Positions 26,295 through 35,206 of a DNA stretch of 54,113 nucleotides are shown here, one piece after another (position 1 is the first letter of the stretch; the number at the start of each line of letters is the position of its first letter). The notes under the pieces were generated by a model that was not told the origin of the DNA, did no database searches, and saw only the letters and a program-made list of their open reading frames with translations. Position numbers and translations under genes: made by a program. This DNA is from Actinomycetota bacterium (GTDB taxonomy: Bacteria; Actinomycetota; Acidimicrobiia; Acidimicrobiales; CAIXPF01), in NCBI GenBank assembly GCA_016870475.1, contig VGBO01000011.1:1-54113 (forward strand), in the 5' to 3' direction.

Positions 26295-26327
26295 CTGGGG
26301 GCCTCCGATCAGCGTCCACGACCGGCG

Positions 26328-27224
26328 TCACCAGCCCCGATCGGCCAGCTTCAGGGTCACGTCGTCCATGCCGATCCCCGTCATCGCCTCGCCGAGCCCA
26401 CGGCTGACCTTGGCGAGGATGTCCGCGTCGGCGAAGTGGGTCGTCGCCTCGACGATGGCCTTCGCCCGCTTCACCGGGTCACCGGACTTGAAGATCCCCG
26501 AGCCGACGAAGACCGCCTCCGCGCCGAGCTGCATCACCAGCGCCGCATCGGCCGGCGTGGCGACACCACCCGCACAGAACAGCGGCACGGGCAGCCAGCC
26601 GGTCTCCGCGACCTCCTGCACCAAGGGGAGTGGCGCCTGCAGGCGCTTCGCCCAGTCGAACAGCTCCGCCGCGTCCGCCTGGCCGATCCGACGGACGTCG
26701 CCGATGATCGACCGCAGGTGACGCACCGCCTCGACGATGTTGCCCGTCCCTGCCTCGCCCTTGGAGCGGATCAGCGCCGCGCCCTCGCTGATGCGTCGCA
26801 GCGCCTCACCGAGGTTCGTCGCCCCGCACACCACGGGGGTGGCGAATGCGAACTTGTCGATGTGGTGCGCCTCGTCCGCCGGGGTGAGCACCTCGGACTC
26901 GTCGATGAAGTCGACACCGAGCGACTGCAGGATCTGCGCCTCGACGAAGTGGCCGATCCGAGCCTTCGCCATGACCGGGATCGTCACCGCCGCCTTGATC
27001 CCCTCGATCATGTCCGGGTCGCTCATGCGGGCGACGCCCCCCTGGACCCGGATGTCGGCGGGGACGCGCTCGAGTGCCATGACGGCGGTCGCACCGGCGT
27101 CCTCGGCGATGCGCGCCTGGTCGGCGGTGACGACGTCCATGATCACGCCGCCCTTCAGGTTCTCCGCGAGCCCCCGCTTGACCTCGAAGGTGCCTCGCCG
27201 CCGATCGTTCATCTGTTCCGACAT
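26328..27224 (-). CDS. pdxS: Pyridoxal 5'-phosphate synthase lyase subunit
   Basis: A 298-residue TIM barrel that builds PLP from ribose 5-phosphate, glyceraldehyde 3-phosphate and ammonia. The sequence is strongly conserved: [76 protein letters not shown] with the catalytic Lys, [14 protein letters not shown], and [33 protein letters not shown] 27224 lies 7 bases after TAGCAT, so the pdxST-yebC transcript looks leaderless. Confidence 0.97.
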   Translation of the reverse strand: MSEQMNDRRRGTFEVKRGLAENLKGGVIMDVVTADQARIAEDAGATAVMALERVPADIRVQGGVARMSDPDMIEGIKAAVTIPVMAKARIGHFVEAQILQSLGVDFIDESEVLTPADEAHHIDKFAFATPVVCGATNLGEALRRISEGAALIRSKGEAGTGNIVEAVRHLRSIIGDVRRIGQADAAELFDWAKRLQAPLPLVQEVAETGWLPVPLFCAGGVATPADAALVMQLGAEAVFVGSGIFKSGDPVKRAKAIVEATTHFADADILAKVSRGLGEAMTGIGMDDVTLKLADRGW

Positions 27225-27231
27225 GGCGCAG

Positions 27232-27237
27232 ATGCTA
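27232..27237 (-). promoter_or_regulatory. -10 element (TAGCAT) of pdxS-pdxT-yebC
   Basis: TAGCAT is 7 bases upstream of pdxS ATG 27224 on the minus strand, with no Shine-Dalgarno sequence. Confidence 0.5.
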
Positions 27238-27250
27238 GAGGTGCCGGAGC

Positions 27251-27266
27251 CCGTGTCCCCACACGG
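27251..27266 (-). terminator. Short hairpin downstream of htpX
   Basis: CCGTGT (27251-27256) and ACACGG (27261-27266) form a perfect 6-bp stem with a 4-base loop, just past the htpX stop and before the pdxS promoter. There is no U-tract; it may be a weak terminator. Confidence 0.3.
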
Positions 27267-27271
27267 CGCCC

Positions 27272-28180
27272 TCAGAGCTCCCGGAGCGCCGCGATCCGTT
27301 CCTCGAGTGGCGGGTGGGTGTTGAAGGCCTTGTTGAGCCAGGACAGCTTCGAGGTCTCACGATGCTCGTCGATCGGCTGCTCGATCCACATGTGCGCCGT
27401 GGCCCGGGAGCCGGACCGCACGACCGTGGTGTCGGCCCGCAACTTCTCGAGCGCGCTGATGAGACCGGGCGGGTAGCGGGTCATCTCGACGGCGGAGAAG
27501 TCGGCGAGCGTCTCTCGCCGGCGCGAGAGGGCGAAGTGGAAGAGCTGCGCGATGAGCGGTCCGACGATGATCACCACGAGGCCGAACAACGCAAGGATCG
27601 CCTGCGGTCCCGGTCCGGCGTCGCGGCTGTCCCGCCGGTTCGGCGAGAACCACGCGAAGCGCAGCGCGAGGTCGCCGAGCAGGACGAGGGTGCCGAGCAT
27701 CACGACCGACAGCGTCTGCACCGCGATGTCGTAGTTGCGGACGTGGGCGAGCTCGTGCGCGAGCACCCCCTCGAGCTCGACGCGATCGAGCTTCTCGAGC
27801 AGGCCGGAGGTGACGGCGATGGCTGCGTTCTGCGGGTTCCGGCCCGTTGCGAAGGCGTTCGGTGCTTCGTCGTGCACGACGTAGAGCCGGGGCTTCGGCA
27901 GCCCCGATGCGATGCAGAGGCCCTCGACGAGGTTGTGGTAGCGGGCGTAGACGACCGGGTCGGCGGGCTCGGCCCGGCTCACCCGGAGCGCGATTGCGTC
28001 GCTCTTCCACCAGGACATCCCCGCCGACACCCCTGCGACGGCTACCGCGATCCCGATCCCGGGCGACCCGAGTCCGAACCCATACGCGATCGCCACGCAG
28101 CACAGCGCCGTGAAGACGAAGAACGTCCCCACGAGCAGCCACGAGCGACGCTTGTTGCGGCCGACCTGGTCGTACATCAC
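27272..28180 (-). CDS. htpX: Membrane zinc metalloprotease HtpX
   Basis: A 302-residue M48 protease. Two membrane helices lie near residues 13-34 and 40-56. The zinc motif HELAH is at residues 142-146, followed by two more membrane helices and the third ligand region [38 protein letters not shown] precedes the active site as usual. It degrades misfolded membrane proteins. It follows lemA by 7 bases; LemA-HtpX pairs occur in many bacteria. Confidence 0.93.
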   Translation of the reverse strand: MMYDQVGRNKRRSWLLVGTFFVFTALCCVAIAYGFGLGSPGIGIAVAVAGVSAGMSWWKSDAIALRVSRAEPADPVVYARYHNLVEGLCIASGLPKPRLYVVHDEAPNAFATGRNPQNAAIAVTSGLLEKLDRVELEGVLAHELAHVRNYDIAVQTLSVVMLGTLVLLGDLALRFAWFSPNRRDSRDAGPGPQAILALFGLVVIIVGPLIAQLFHFALSRRRETLADFSAVEMTRYPPGLISALEKLRADTTVVRSGSRATAHMWIEQPIDEHRETSKLSWLNKAFNTHPPLEERIAALREL

Positions 28181-28187
28181 GGGGGGA

Positions 28188-28742
28188 TCAGAACCTCACG
28201 GCGACTGGGCCGCGCTCGTCGCCGTCGACCTCGAAGAACTCACGCTGCACGAACCCGAACGCCGTCGCGAACAACAGCGCGGGGAACGCCTCGATCTTGT
28301 TGTTGAACCGCAGCACCGAGTCGTTGAAGAACTGGCGGGCGTAGGCGATCTTGTCCTCGGATGCGGTGAGCTCCTCCTGCAGACCGAGGAACCCCTGGTT
28401 CGCCTTGAGATCCGGGTAGGCCTCGGACAACGCAAAGAGTTGCCGGAGTGCTCCGGTGACCACGTTCTCGGCCGCGGCCTGCTCGTGCGACCCGGTCGGT
28501 GCGGCCATCGCCCGGTTCCGGGCCTCGACCACCGCCTGCAGGGTCGCCTGCTCGTGGGCCGCATACGCCTTGACGGTCTCCACGAGGTTGGGGATCAAGT
28601 CGTACCGACGCTTGAGCTGCACGTCGATCTGCGCCCAGGCGGCCTCGACGCGGTTCCGCAGGCGGACCAGACCGTTGTAGGTGAGCACCACGTAGAGGAG
28701 TGCGACACCCACGATGCCGAGCACGATGAGGAGGACGGTCAC
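28188..28742 (-). CDS. lemA: LemA family protein
   Basis: A 184-residue protein: one N-terminal membrane helix (VLLIVLGIVGVALLYVVLTYN), then the LemA helical domain with NRVEAAWAQIDVQLKRRYDLIPNLVETVKAYAAHEQ and LPDLKANQGFLGLQEEL-type and ISFARQFFNDSV-like patterns. Function is not settled, but it is commonly paired with HtpX. GTG 28742 overlaps the pimA stop as GTGA and also lies 6 bases after TAGGAT, so it may be expressed both by read-through and from its own promoter. Confidence 0.92.
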   Translation of the reverse strand: MTVLLIVLGIVGVALLYVVLTYNGLVRLRNRVEAAWAQIDVQLKRRYDLIPNLVETVKAYAAHEQATLQAVVEARNRAMAAPTGSHEQAAAENVVTGALRQLFALSEAYPDLKANQGFLGLQEELTASEDKIAYARQFFNDSVLRFNNKIEAFPALLFATAFGFVQREFFEVDGDERGPVAVRF

Positions 28743-29881
28743 GGGTCGATCCTACGACGCCGCCCGAACCACCCGTCGGACCGTCGGGTCCGGCGCCTCG
28801 CTCCGCCACCCGGTCGGCGCAGACCGGCGAAGATCTCGAGGTAGCGATCGGCGAGACGGTCCATGGACATCGACGCTGCGCGTTCGCGTCCTGCGGCGAC
28901 GAGGCCCGCCCGGCGGGCGCCGTCGACCAACACGTCGGAAAGTGCCCGCCGCAGCGCATCGACGTCACCGGGCGAGACGAGCAGCGCGTCCACGTCGGGG
29001 CGGACGGCGTTGCGGTACCCGGGCAGGTCCGAGGCCACCACGGCCGTTCCGGCCGCCATCGCCTCGAGGAGCACCACGCCGAAGGACTCACCACCGAGCG
29101 ACGGTGCACAGAAGACGTCCGCTCCGGCGAGGCGCCGCAGCTTCTCCGCCTCGGTCAGCCGACCGAGCCAGACCACTCGACGGTCACGGTCGTGACGGTC
29201 GCGCAACTCCGCCGTGCCGGGCCCGTCGCCCGCCACCCAGAGCCGGGCATCGACATCGAGCCCGGCGAAGGCCTCGAGCAGCACGCCCAGACCCTTGCGG
29301 GGCTCGTGACGTCCGAGGAAGAGAACGGTCGGGGCCTCGGTCGGCCAGGGTTCCGCCGCAGCGTGGCGGTCGATCTCCACGCCGTTGAAGAGCGTCAGGT
29401 ACGAACCGCCGAGTGCGGCGGCGGCAAGCGCCCGCGCATCCTTGGACACAGCCACCCGCACGTCGATCCGGTCGGCGAAATGCCGGAGCACCGGGGCCAG
29501 ATAGCGGTAGGAGGCCGACGTCCCGGCGGCGTGGAACGTGCCGACGATCGGCGCTCGTTCGATCAGCAGTGCGGTCGCCGTCGGTCCCGGAGCGAAGGGC
29601 TCGTGCAGGTTCACCACGTCGAACGACTCGTCCCAGAGCGCCCGGAGCATGCGAAGCTGCGCGGCGGGGTCGGGAGCGAGGGCGGCGATCGAACCGTTCG
29701 CCTCGATCGGCACGCTGCTACCGAGCGCGATGATCCCGGGCTCGGGCGGGGCCCCGTCGCAGGGGCCGAGCACCCGGACGTCGTGGTCGAGACGACGCAA
29801 CGAGCGAGCCAGGCCGAGCACCTGCGCCTGCACCCCGCCGGGGCGACTGAGCGTGTAGGGGCATACCAGGCCGATCCGCAC
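28739..29881 (-). CDS. pimA: Phosphatidylinositol mannosyltransferase-like glycosyltransferase (GT4)
   Basis: A 380-residue GT-B enzyme. VRIGLVCPYTLSRPGGVQAQVLGLA is the PimA N-terminal donor/acceptor loop, followed by DVVNLHEPFAPG and FHAAGTSASYR. The GDP-sugar domain shows FLGRHEPRKGLGVLLEAF and APSLGGESFGVVLLEAMAAGTAVVASDLPGYR, with the E-x7-E pattern. In mycobacteria PimA adds the first mannose to phosphatidylinositol on the inner membrane face. The pgsA-patA-pimA order supports that role. GTG 29881 is one base past the preceding stop. Confidence 0.9.
   Translation of the reverse strand: MRIGLVCPYTLSRPGGVQAQVLGLARSLRRLDHDVRVLGPCDGAPPEPGIIALGSSVPIEANGSIAALAPDPAAQLRMLRALWDESFDVVNLHEPFAPGPTATALLIERAPIVGTFHAAGTSASYRYLAPVLRHFADRIDVRVAVSKDARALAAAALGGSYLTLFNGVEIDRHAAAEPWPTEAPTVLFLGRHEPRKGLGVLLEAFAGLDVDARLWVAGDGPGTAELRDRHDRDRRVVWLGRLTEAEKLRRLAGADVFCAPSLGGESFGVVLLEAMAAGTAVVASDLPGYRNAVRPDVDALLVSPGDVDALRRALSDVLVDGARRAGLVAAGRERAASMSMDRLADRYLEIFAGLRRPGGGARRRTRRSDGWFGRRRRIDP
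28749..28754 (-). promoter_or_regulatory. -10 element (TAGGAT) of lemA within pimA
   Basis: TAGGAT is 6 bases before lemA GTG 28742 and lies inside the 3' end of pimA, giving a possible internal promoter for lemA-htpX. Confidence 0.4.
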
Positions 29882-29882
29882 C

Positions 29883-30824
29883 TCAGCCCCCTCGGCCGGC
29901 AGCCGACATCGCGTCGTGCGAGCGATCACTCGGCCAGTTCGGTTGCATCAGGTGCCACTGCACCGGATCCGCCCGGATGAGCTGCTCGAACGCCCGGGCG
30001 ACATCGGCCGTGACCCGGGCGACGTCGGCCCGCAGCGACGAGGTCCGCGTGGTGTCGAGCGGTGGCAGCACGACGCCACGGTGCCGCCGACCCCGGCCCA
30101 GGTAGACCGCCGTCGGGCACAGCGGCGCTCCCGAACGGAGGGCGAGCGTCGCCGGACCGGCGGGGAGGGTCGTCTCCTCGTCGAAGAACTGCACGGGCGT
30201 CCCGCCGCCGACGAGATCCCGGTCGGCGAGCAGGCAGACGATCTCGTTGCGCCGCAACGCGGCGAGCACCTCGGTACCGGCAGAGGGGCCGAGGGGGACG
30301 ATGTGCATGCCGAGCGACCGCCGCAAGCCGAGGAACCAGTCGGCGAGCTCCGGCGGTTGCAGCGGCTCGACGACCGCCGTCACGCGGACACCCATGATCC
30401 GTGCGAGCCAGAACGCCGACCACTCCCACCCGCCGAGATGCGGGAGAACGAGGATCACCCCACGCCCGGCCGCGAGGCCCCGGGCAACGTGGTCGTAGCC
30501 CACCACGTCGTGACCTTCGTCGAGGACGTCGTCGGACGTGCCGGGAAGGCGGAAGGACTCGACCCAGTACCGGGCATAGGAACGAAACACGGAGGCCGTA
30601 GCGGACCGCAGCTCGACGGGCGTTCGGCCCGGCCCGTGGATCCGCCGGAGGTTCCGCTCGACCATCCTTCGACGCCCCGGCGAGACGGCCCACGCCACGG
30701 TTCCGGCGACCACCGCCAGCACGTCCGCCACCGGACCGGGGAGCGTCCGCGCCACCCGGGCACCGCCGCGGTATAGGGCGACGACGGTGCGCGCGTCGAT
30801 GGCCGCCTCCGACCGCTCGCTCAG
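29883..30824 (-). CDS. Phosphatidylinositol mannoside acyltransferase (PatA-like, LPLAT family)
   Basis: A lysophospholipid-acyltransferase-fold protein of about 313 residues. VILVLPHLGGWEWSAFWLA carries the H-x4-E/D-like catalytic region, with RRRMVERNLRRIHG before it and LLADRDLVGGGTPVQFFDEETTLPAGPATLALRSGAPL after it, as in PatA and LpxL. It acylates mannose on PI-mannosides. The start is unclear: domain conservation reaches back past GTG 30755, the next ATG (31016) would overlap pgsA by almost 200 bases, and the only codon near the expected site is a CTG at 30824 that overlaps the pgsA stop as CTGA. I use 30824 as a working start. Confidence 0.82.
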   Translation of the reverse strand: MSERSEAAIDARTVVALYRGGARVARTLPGPVADVLAVVAGTVAWAVSPGRRRMVERNLRRIHGPGRTPVELRSATASVFRSYARYWVESFRLPGTSDDVLDEGHDVVGYDHVARGLAAGRGVILVLPHLGGWEWSAFWLARIMGVRVTAVVEPLQPPELADWFLGLRRSLGMHIVPLGPSAGTEVLAALRRNEIVCLLADRDLVGGGTPVQFFDEETTLPAGPATLALRSGAPLCPTAVYLGRGRRHRGVVLPPLDTTRTSSLRADVARVTADVARAFEQLIRADPVQWHLMQPNWPSDRSHDAMSAAGRGG

Positions 30825-31498
30825 CGCCGGGCGCGCCGCGCCGCGCGCTCGTCGCGCCAGCGCTCGGCGACCGGTCGGCGCGGTCGGGGACGGCTCCGCC
30901 GATACCGCGTCCTCGTCGGCGTCGGACGGTCTGCCTGTCGCCAGACCTTCACGAAACGCTGCACCGCCGTCACGGCGGTGAGTACGAGCATCACCCACAG
31001 CACTGCGACCAGCCACTCCGAGAAGAGCAGGCCGAACGCCAGCACGATGATCCGCTCCGCCCGTTCCATCAGCCCGCCCCGAGCGTCGAACCCAAGGGAT
31101 TCGGCGCGGGCACGCTGATAGGAGACGAGCATCGCCACGGCAGCGACGGCGAAGGGGAGCAACACGATCCGACCCTGCGGAGCGAGGTACCAGGCGACGC
31201 CACCGAGCAACAGGGCGTCGGTCACCCGGTCCGCGACCGAGTCGAAGAACGCCCCCCGCTTCGAGGAGGTTCCAGACGCCTTCGCCACGGCTCCATCGAG
31301 CGCATCAGGAATCCCCGTGAGCACGAGCAGCAGGAGGGCGAGACGGAAATCGCCACGACCGATGGCAACGGACGTGGCCACCGCCATGACGAGCCCGACC
31401 GAGGTCACGACGTCGGCCGTGATCCCCGTGCGACGGAGACCGGCACCGATCGGCCGCAACCCCTGTTCGATCGTCGACCGCCAGCGCCCGTCGAACAT
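30821..31498 (-). CDS. pgsA: Phosphatidylinositol-phosphate synthase (CDP-alcohol phosphatidyltransferase)
   Basis: A 225-residue membrane enzyme. The CDP-alcohol motif reads DALDGAVAK, then GAFFDSVADRVTD, keeping all four Asp residues of D-x2-D-G-x2-A-R-x8-G-x3-D-x3-D, with Lys in place of the usual Arg. Several hydrophobic helices follow. By gene order (HIT protein, pgsA, patA, pimA) it matches the mycobacterial enzyme that joins CDP-diacylglycerol to inositol phosphate. ATG 31498 is chosen for its GGGGAG ribosome site. The open frame runs further upstream but lacks the domain. The C-terminus is a basic, Arg-rich tail. Confidence 0.88.
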   Translation of the reverse strand: MFDGRWRSTIEQGLRPIGAGLRRTGITADVVTSVGLVMAVATSVAIGRGDFRLALLLLVLTGIPDALDGAVAKASGTSSKRGAFFDSVADRVTDALLLGGVAWYLAPQGRIVLLPFAVAAVAMLVSYQRARAESLGFDARGGLMERAERIIVLAFGLLFSEWLVAVLWVMLVLTAVTAVQRFVKVWRQADRPTPTRTRYRRSRPRPRRPVAERWRDERAARRARR

Positions 31499-31598
31499 CA
31501 CCAGCTCCCCGCGGCACCCCGTCGGCACCGACCCGATCGAGCGTAGCAACGCCGTTCGACCGGCCCGGTACACCGACGCCGACGCGACGGCAGGTCGG

Positions 31599-31604
31599 TA
31601 GGGT
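31599..31604 (+). promoter_or_regulatory. -10 element (TAGGGT) for the 31611 gene
   Basis: TAGGGT is 6 bases before ATG 31611; the context GGTAGGGT resembles that in front of the MFS gene at 3151. Confidence 0.45.
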
Positions 31605-31610
31605 CGACCC

Positions 31611-32123
31611 ATGGGTCACCCGGAGTTCGAACGCCTCACCGCCCACGACGCCGCCGTCGCCCTGCGCTCGTTCTCCCGACGTTTCCGGGAGGCGGTCCGA
31701 CCCGACGAGGTGGACGGTTCGGGGATCGACGCCGCAGCGACACCGCCCGGTACCGACCGGTCGCCGCTCGAGGTCGTCGCCGGCACGACCGGCCTCCTGC
31801 GGCGGCGGACGCGTGCCGTGGAGCGGATCCTCGCCGAACCCCCGGGCCGGCTCGACGCCGATGACCTGCCGGGTGGAGCGCCGCCGACCGGGTTCGACCG
31901 CCCGAGCGGCCTCACCGAGGCGCTCGACGAGCTCGACGTGGCCGTCGAGACTCTCGCCGGGCTCGCCGTCCGCACACCGTTACCGCGGTGGGAGCGAACG
32001 GTGGAGGTCGGTGGCGTTACCGTCCGCGCCGACGAACTGCTCCGCGACGCGGTCTCGATCGGACGCCAGGGCGTCGACACCTTCGTCGGGGCACTCCAGG
32101 CGGCGCGGGCCGCCGCCTCCTGA
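31611..32123 (+). CDS. Uncharacterised helical protein
   Basis: A 170-residue protein with no signal peptide or membrane helix. It is rich in Ala, Arg, Asp and Glu and predicted from sequence to be mostly helical (LTAHDAAVALRSFSRRFREAV; EALDELDVAVETLAGLAV; VRADELLRDAVSIGRQGVDTFVGAL). The layout faintly recalls DinB/MDMPI-like four-helix proteins, but the metal-binding His residues of that fold are not evident, so I assign no function. It has a leaderless-type promoter and points opposite to the pgsA and thrS groups. Confidence 0.6.
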   Translation: MGHPEFERLTAHDAAVALRSFSRRFREAVRPDEVDGSGIDAAATPPGTDRSPLEVVAGTTGLLRRRTRAVERILAEPPGRLDADDLPGGAPPTGFDRPSGLTEALDELDVAVETLAGLAVRTPLPRWERTVEVGGVTVRADELLRDAVSIGRQGVDTFVGALQAARAAAS

Positions 32124-32127
32124 AGGC

Positions 32128-32658
32128 TCAGTCGGGCTCGATGTCGGAGGTGTGGTCGGACCAGTCCTCCGGGTTGTCCTCGACGATGGCGTCCACCACC
32201 GTCCCGTCGAAGCCGTCGACGAGCACGAGCGCACGTCGCGTCGGCCGAGGCAGCTCGTCGGAGTAGAGCAGGATCCGCCACGTCGGCCGGGCGAGCACGC
32301 CCCGCCAGCCGAGCTGGATCGATGCCGGCCCCACGGCGAACCCCGCGGCCACACCCGCAGCGACGAGCGCGTCGTGGTCGTCGACCCGTAGGTCGCCACC
32401 GGCGGCGAGGCTGTAGACCCCGAGTACCCCGAAGAGCACGGCAGCCGCGACGAGCCCCCCGTTGACCGCCGGTGAGTCGGCCCCGGTGACGACCAGGGCG
32501 GCGAGGGCTGCGGCGCAGATCAGGTAGAGCACGGCGGGGATCCGCCGGCGGGAGTTGTTCGGGAACAGGTACGGACCGGTGACGAGCGCCGGCTGCAGGT
32601 CGGCAGGGAGGACGTCGCCCTCCTGCTCCTGCGCCCTCTCGTCCGCGTCGTCGACCAT
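32128..32658 (-). CDS. Two-helix membrane protein of unknown function
   Basis: A 176-residue protein. An acidic N-terminal stretch (DDADERAQEQEGD) is followed by YLFPNNSRRRIPAVLYLICAAALAALVV and NGGLVAAAVLFGVLGVYSLAAG, two membrane helices, and then a soluble C-terminal domain ending in an acidic tail. ATG 32658 lies 11 bases after the HIT gene stop, making it the last gene of thrS-HIT-this gene. No domain is recognised. An in-frame ATG 13 codons upstream would overlap the HIT gene. Confidence 0.7.
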   Translation of the reverse strand: MVDDADERAQEQEGDVLPADLQPALVTGPYLFPNNSRRRIPAVLYLICAAALAALVVTGADSPAVNGGLVAAAVLFGVLGVYSLAAGGDLRVDDHDALVAAGVAAGFAVGPASIQLGWRGVLARPTWRILLYSDELPRPTRRALVLVDGFDGTVVDAIVEDNPEDWSDHTSDIEPD

Positions 32659-32668
32659 GGCCGGAACG

Positions 32669-33202
32669 CTACCGGTCGCCGGCGGACCCGCCGCCATCGG
32701 TCCCCGGCCACTCGGCGACGAGCTTCTCCCAGGTCACATCGATCGGTTCCGGCAGGACCCGCGCCTCGGCGACGCTCGTCATGAAGTTCGTGTCGCCGTT
32801 CCAGCGCGGCACGACGTGGACGTGCAGGTGGTCCGGGACCCCGGCACCGGCCGCCCGGCCGAGGTTCACCCCGACGTTCATCCCCTCGGGCCGGTAGACC
32901 GCCTCGACGGTCGCGACCGTGCGCACCACGGTCGCCCACAGCTCGCTGCTCTCCGTCGGCGTCAGCTCGGCGAGCGTCGGCACGGCGCGCCGGGGCAGCA
33001 CGAGCACGTGCCCGGAGGTGTAGGGGTAGAGGTTGAGGATGACGAAGCACGTCGGACCCCGGTGCACGATGTAGGTCTCCCGGTCGGGACGGCCCGACGC
33101 GAGGATCTGCTCGAACAGGGACCCCTCCCCCGGCACTGGGCGACCGGCGACATCGGCGATGTAGGTGGCACGCCACCCTGACCACAGCGCGTCGAGCGTC
33201 AT
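32669..33202 (-). CDS. HIT-family nucleotide hydrolase/phosphorylase
   Basis: A 177-residue histidine-triad protein. The triad reads HLHVHVVPRW near residue 127, with CFVILNLYPYTSGHVLVLPRR near residue 52. Length and position right after thrS match the mycobacterial Ap4A phosphorylase-type HIT protein (Rv2613c in M. tuberculosis), which recycles diadenosine tetraphosphate, a by-product of aminoacyl-tRNA synthetases. The ATG overlaps the thrS stop as ATGA. Confidence 0.88.
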   Translation of the reverse strand: MTLDALWSGWRATYIADVAGRPVPGEGSLFEQILASGRPDRETYIVHRGPTCFVILNLYPYTSGHVLVLPRRAVPTLAELTPTESSELWATVVRTVATVEAVYRPEGMNVGVNLGRAAGAGVPDHLHVHVVPRWNGDTNFMTSVAEARVLPEPIDVTWEKLVAEWPGTDGGGSAGDR

Positions 33203-35157
33203 GCGAGGAACTGCGACAGGTCGGTCTCGGCCCGCAGCCGGGCCAACAGGTCCTCGACCCCGACGCCGCGCTCGACCTCACCGCCACGCGGGTTGAGGCC
33301 CACGGTGTCGGCTGCAGCGTCCTCGTCGCCGACCACGAGCACGTAGGGGAGCTTCTCGAGCTTCGAGCGACGGATCCGCGTCCCGAGGGGTTCCGACGCC
33401 TCGACCGTGTCGGCCCGGAACCCGGCGGCGACGAGCCGTCCGACGACGGTGGCGGCGTAGGCCTCGTGATCATCGCGGACCGGGAGCACGCGGGCCTGCA
33501 CCGGAGCGAGCCAGGTCGGCAGCGCACCGCCGTAGTGCTCGAGCAGCACGCCGAAGAACCGCTCCACCGACCCGAACAGGGCGCGGTGCAGCATGATCGG
33601 CCGGTGACGCGCGTTGTCGGCGCCCACGTACTCGAGCTCGAAACGCTCGGGCAGGTTGAAGTCGAGCTGGATCGTGGAGAGCTGCCAGGTCCGGCCGATC
33701 GCGTCCTTCACGTCGATGTCGATCTTCGGCCCGTAGAAGGCGGCGTCCCCGTCCTTCACCCGGTAGGGCAGGCCGTGCGCCTCGATGGCCGACCGCAGGG
33801 CGTCGGTCGCCCGCTCCCAGACGGCGTCTGAACCGATCGACTTCTCGGGGTCGCGGGTGGACAGGTTCGCCTGGAACTCGTCGAACCCGAACGCTCGCAG
33901 CACCGACAGCACGAAGGTGAGGAGCCGTTCGATCTCTCCGGCGACCTGGTCCTCGGTGCAGTAGATGTGGCTGTCGTCCTGGGTGAACCCGCGGATCCGC
34001 AGCAACCCGTGCAGCACCCCGGCCCGCTCGTAGCGGTAGACGGTGCCGAGCTCGAACAGGCGCAGCGGGAGCTCCCGGTAGCTGCGCTGGCGCGACCTGA
34101 AGATCAGGCAGTGCATCGGGCAGTTCATCGGCTTGGGGTAGTAGGCGCCGTTGTCGAGCTCCATGGGCGGGTACATCCCGTCCTTGTAGAAGTCGAGGTG
34201 ACCCGACGTCTCGAAGAGCTGCCCGTTCGTGATGTGCGGCGTGTAGACGAACTCGTACTCGCCGTTGGAGTGACGCAGGCGCGAGTAGTCCTCGATCAAC
34301 TTCCGGACCGCGGCACCCTTGGGATGCCAGACCGCGAGACCCCCGCCGAGCTCGCTCGGGAAGGACAGCAGGTCGAGCTCGGTCGCGAGTCGCCGATGGT
34401 CCCGCTTCTCGGCCTCGACGAGTCGGTGGAGGTGGGCGTCGAGATCCTTGCGGGTCGCCCATGCGGTGCCGTAGATCCGCTGGAGCATCGGCTGGCGCTC
34501 GTCACCCCGCCAGTACGCGCCGGCGACCCGCATCAGCTTGAAGTGCCCGAGGAACGTCCCCGTCGAGGGCACGTGCGGACCGCGGCACAGGTCGGTGAAG
34601 CGGGGCGAGTTGTCGTAGAGCCGCACGGTGCCCGACTCCGTGACCGACGTCGGGTCCTCGACCGTACCGGCGATGATCTCGGACTTGTAGCGGTGCGCCG
34701 AGAAGATCTGCAGTCCTTCCGCGACGGGGACCTCGCGGCGGAGGAAGGGCTGGTCCTCGGCGATGATCTCCCGCATCCGCTCCTCGAGACGCTCGAGGTC
34801 CTCGGGGCGGAACGTCGCTCCGTCGGCGAGCTCGAAGTCGTAGTAGAAGCCGTTCTCGATCGGCGGGCCGATCGCGAACGTCGCACCGGGGAACAGGTCG
34901 AGCACCGCCTGTGCGAGGACGTGCGCCGTCGAGTGCCGGATGGTGAACAGGCCCCGGTCGCTCTCCGCCGTGACGACCGCGACGGTCGCCCCGTCCGGGA
35001 GCGCGTCACCGAGGTCGCGCTCGACACCGTCGACCTCGACGATCACCGCCGCCTTCGCCAGGCGGGAGCCGATCGACCGAGCCAGATCGGCACCGGTGGC
35101 CCCCATCGGGAGGACCCGCGTCGAACCGTCGGGAAGCGTGACCGAGATGTCGCCCAT
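33199..35157 (-). CDS. thrS: Threonine--tRNA ligase
   Basis: A 652-residue class II synthetase. It starts MGDISVTLPDGSTRVLP (TGS domain), followed by the editing domain with the HSTAHVLAQAV zinc/editing motif near residue 77 and the second His cluster. The catalytic core shows KPMNCPMHCLIF (zinc Cys), RYERAGVLHGLLRIRGFTQDDSHIYC and GPKIDIDVKDAIGRTWQLSTIQLDFNLPERF. The anticodon-binding domain follows (QARVLPVRDDHEAYA). It charges tRNA-Thr and removes serine mischarged onto it. ATG 35157 has TAGGCT 11 bases upstream and no ribosome site. Confidence 0.96.
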   Translation of the reverse strand: MGDISVTLPDGSTRVLPMGATGADLARSIGSRLAKAAVIVEVDGVERDLGDALPDGATVAVVTAESDRGLFTIRHSTAHVLAQAVLDLFPGATFAIGPPIENGFYYDFELADGATFRPEDLERLEERMREIIAEDQPFLRREVPVAEGLQIFSAHRYKSEIIAGTVEDPTSVTESGTVRLYDNSPRFTDLCRGPHVPSTGTFLGHFKLMRVAGAYWRGDERQPMLQRIYGTAWATRKDLDAHLHRLVEAEKRDHRRLATELDLLSFPSELGGGLAVWHPKGAAVRKLIEDYSRLRHSNGEYEFVYTPHITNGQLFETSGHLDFYKDGMYPPMELDNGAYYPKPMNCPMHCLIFRSRQRSYRELPLRLFELGTVYRYERAGVLHGLLRIRGFTQDDSHIYCTEDQVAGEIERLLTFVLSVLRAFGFDEFQANLSTRDPEKSIGSDAVWERATDALRSAIEAHGLPYRVKDGDAAFYGPKIDIDVKDAIGRTWQLSTIQLDFNLPERFELEYVGADNARHRPIMLHRALFGSVERFFGVLLEHYGGALPTWLAPVQARVLPVRDDHEAYAATVVGRLVAAGFRADTVEASEPLGTRIRRSKLEKLPYVLVVGDEDAAADTVGLNPRGGEVERGVGVEDLLARLRAETDLSQFLA

Positions 35158-35168
35158 AACGGGGGGTG

Positions 35169-35174
35169 AGCCTA
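35169..35174 (-). promoter_or_regulatory. Possible -10 element (TAGGCT) of thrS
   Basis: TAGGCT is 11 bases before thrS ATG 35157, implying a leader of only a few bases. The spacer is longer than at the other leaderless genes. Confidence 0.3.
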
Positions 35175-35206
35175 CCGGCGGGCCGTCCCCGCCGCGCGAC
35201 GTCCGC

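Noticed and set aside
31499-31612. pgsA start at ATG 31612
   Set aside because: The extra 38 residues carry no domain and would cover the promoter of the divergent 31611 gene; ATG 31498 has a good ribosome site.
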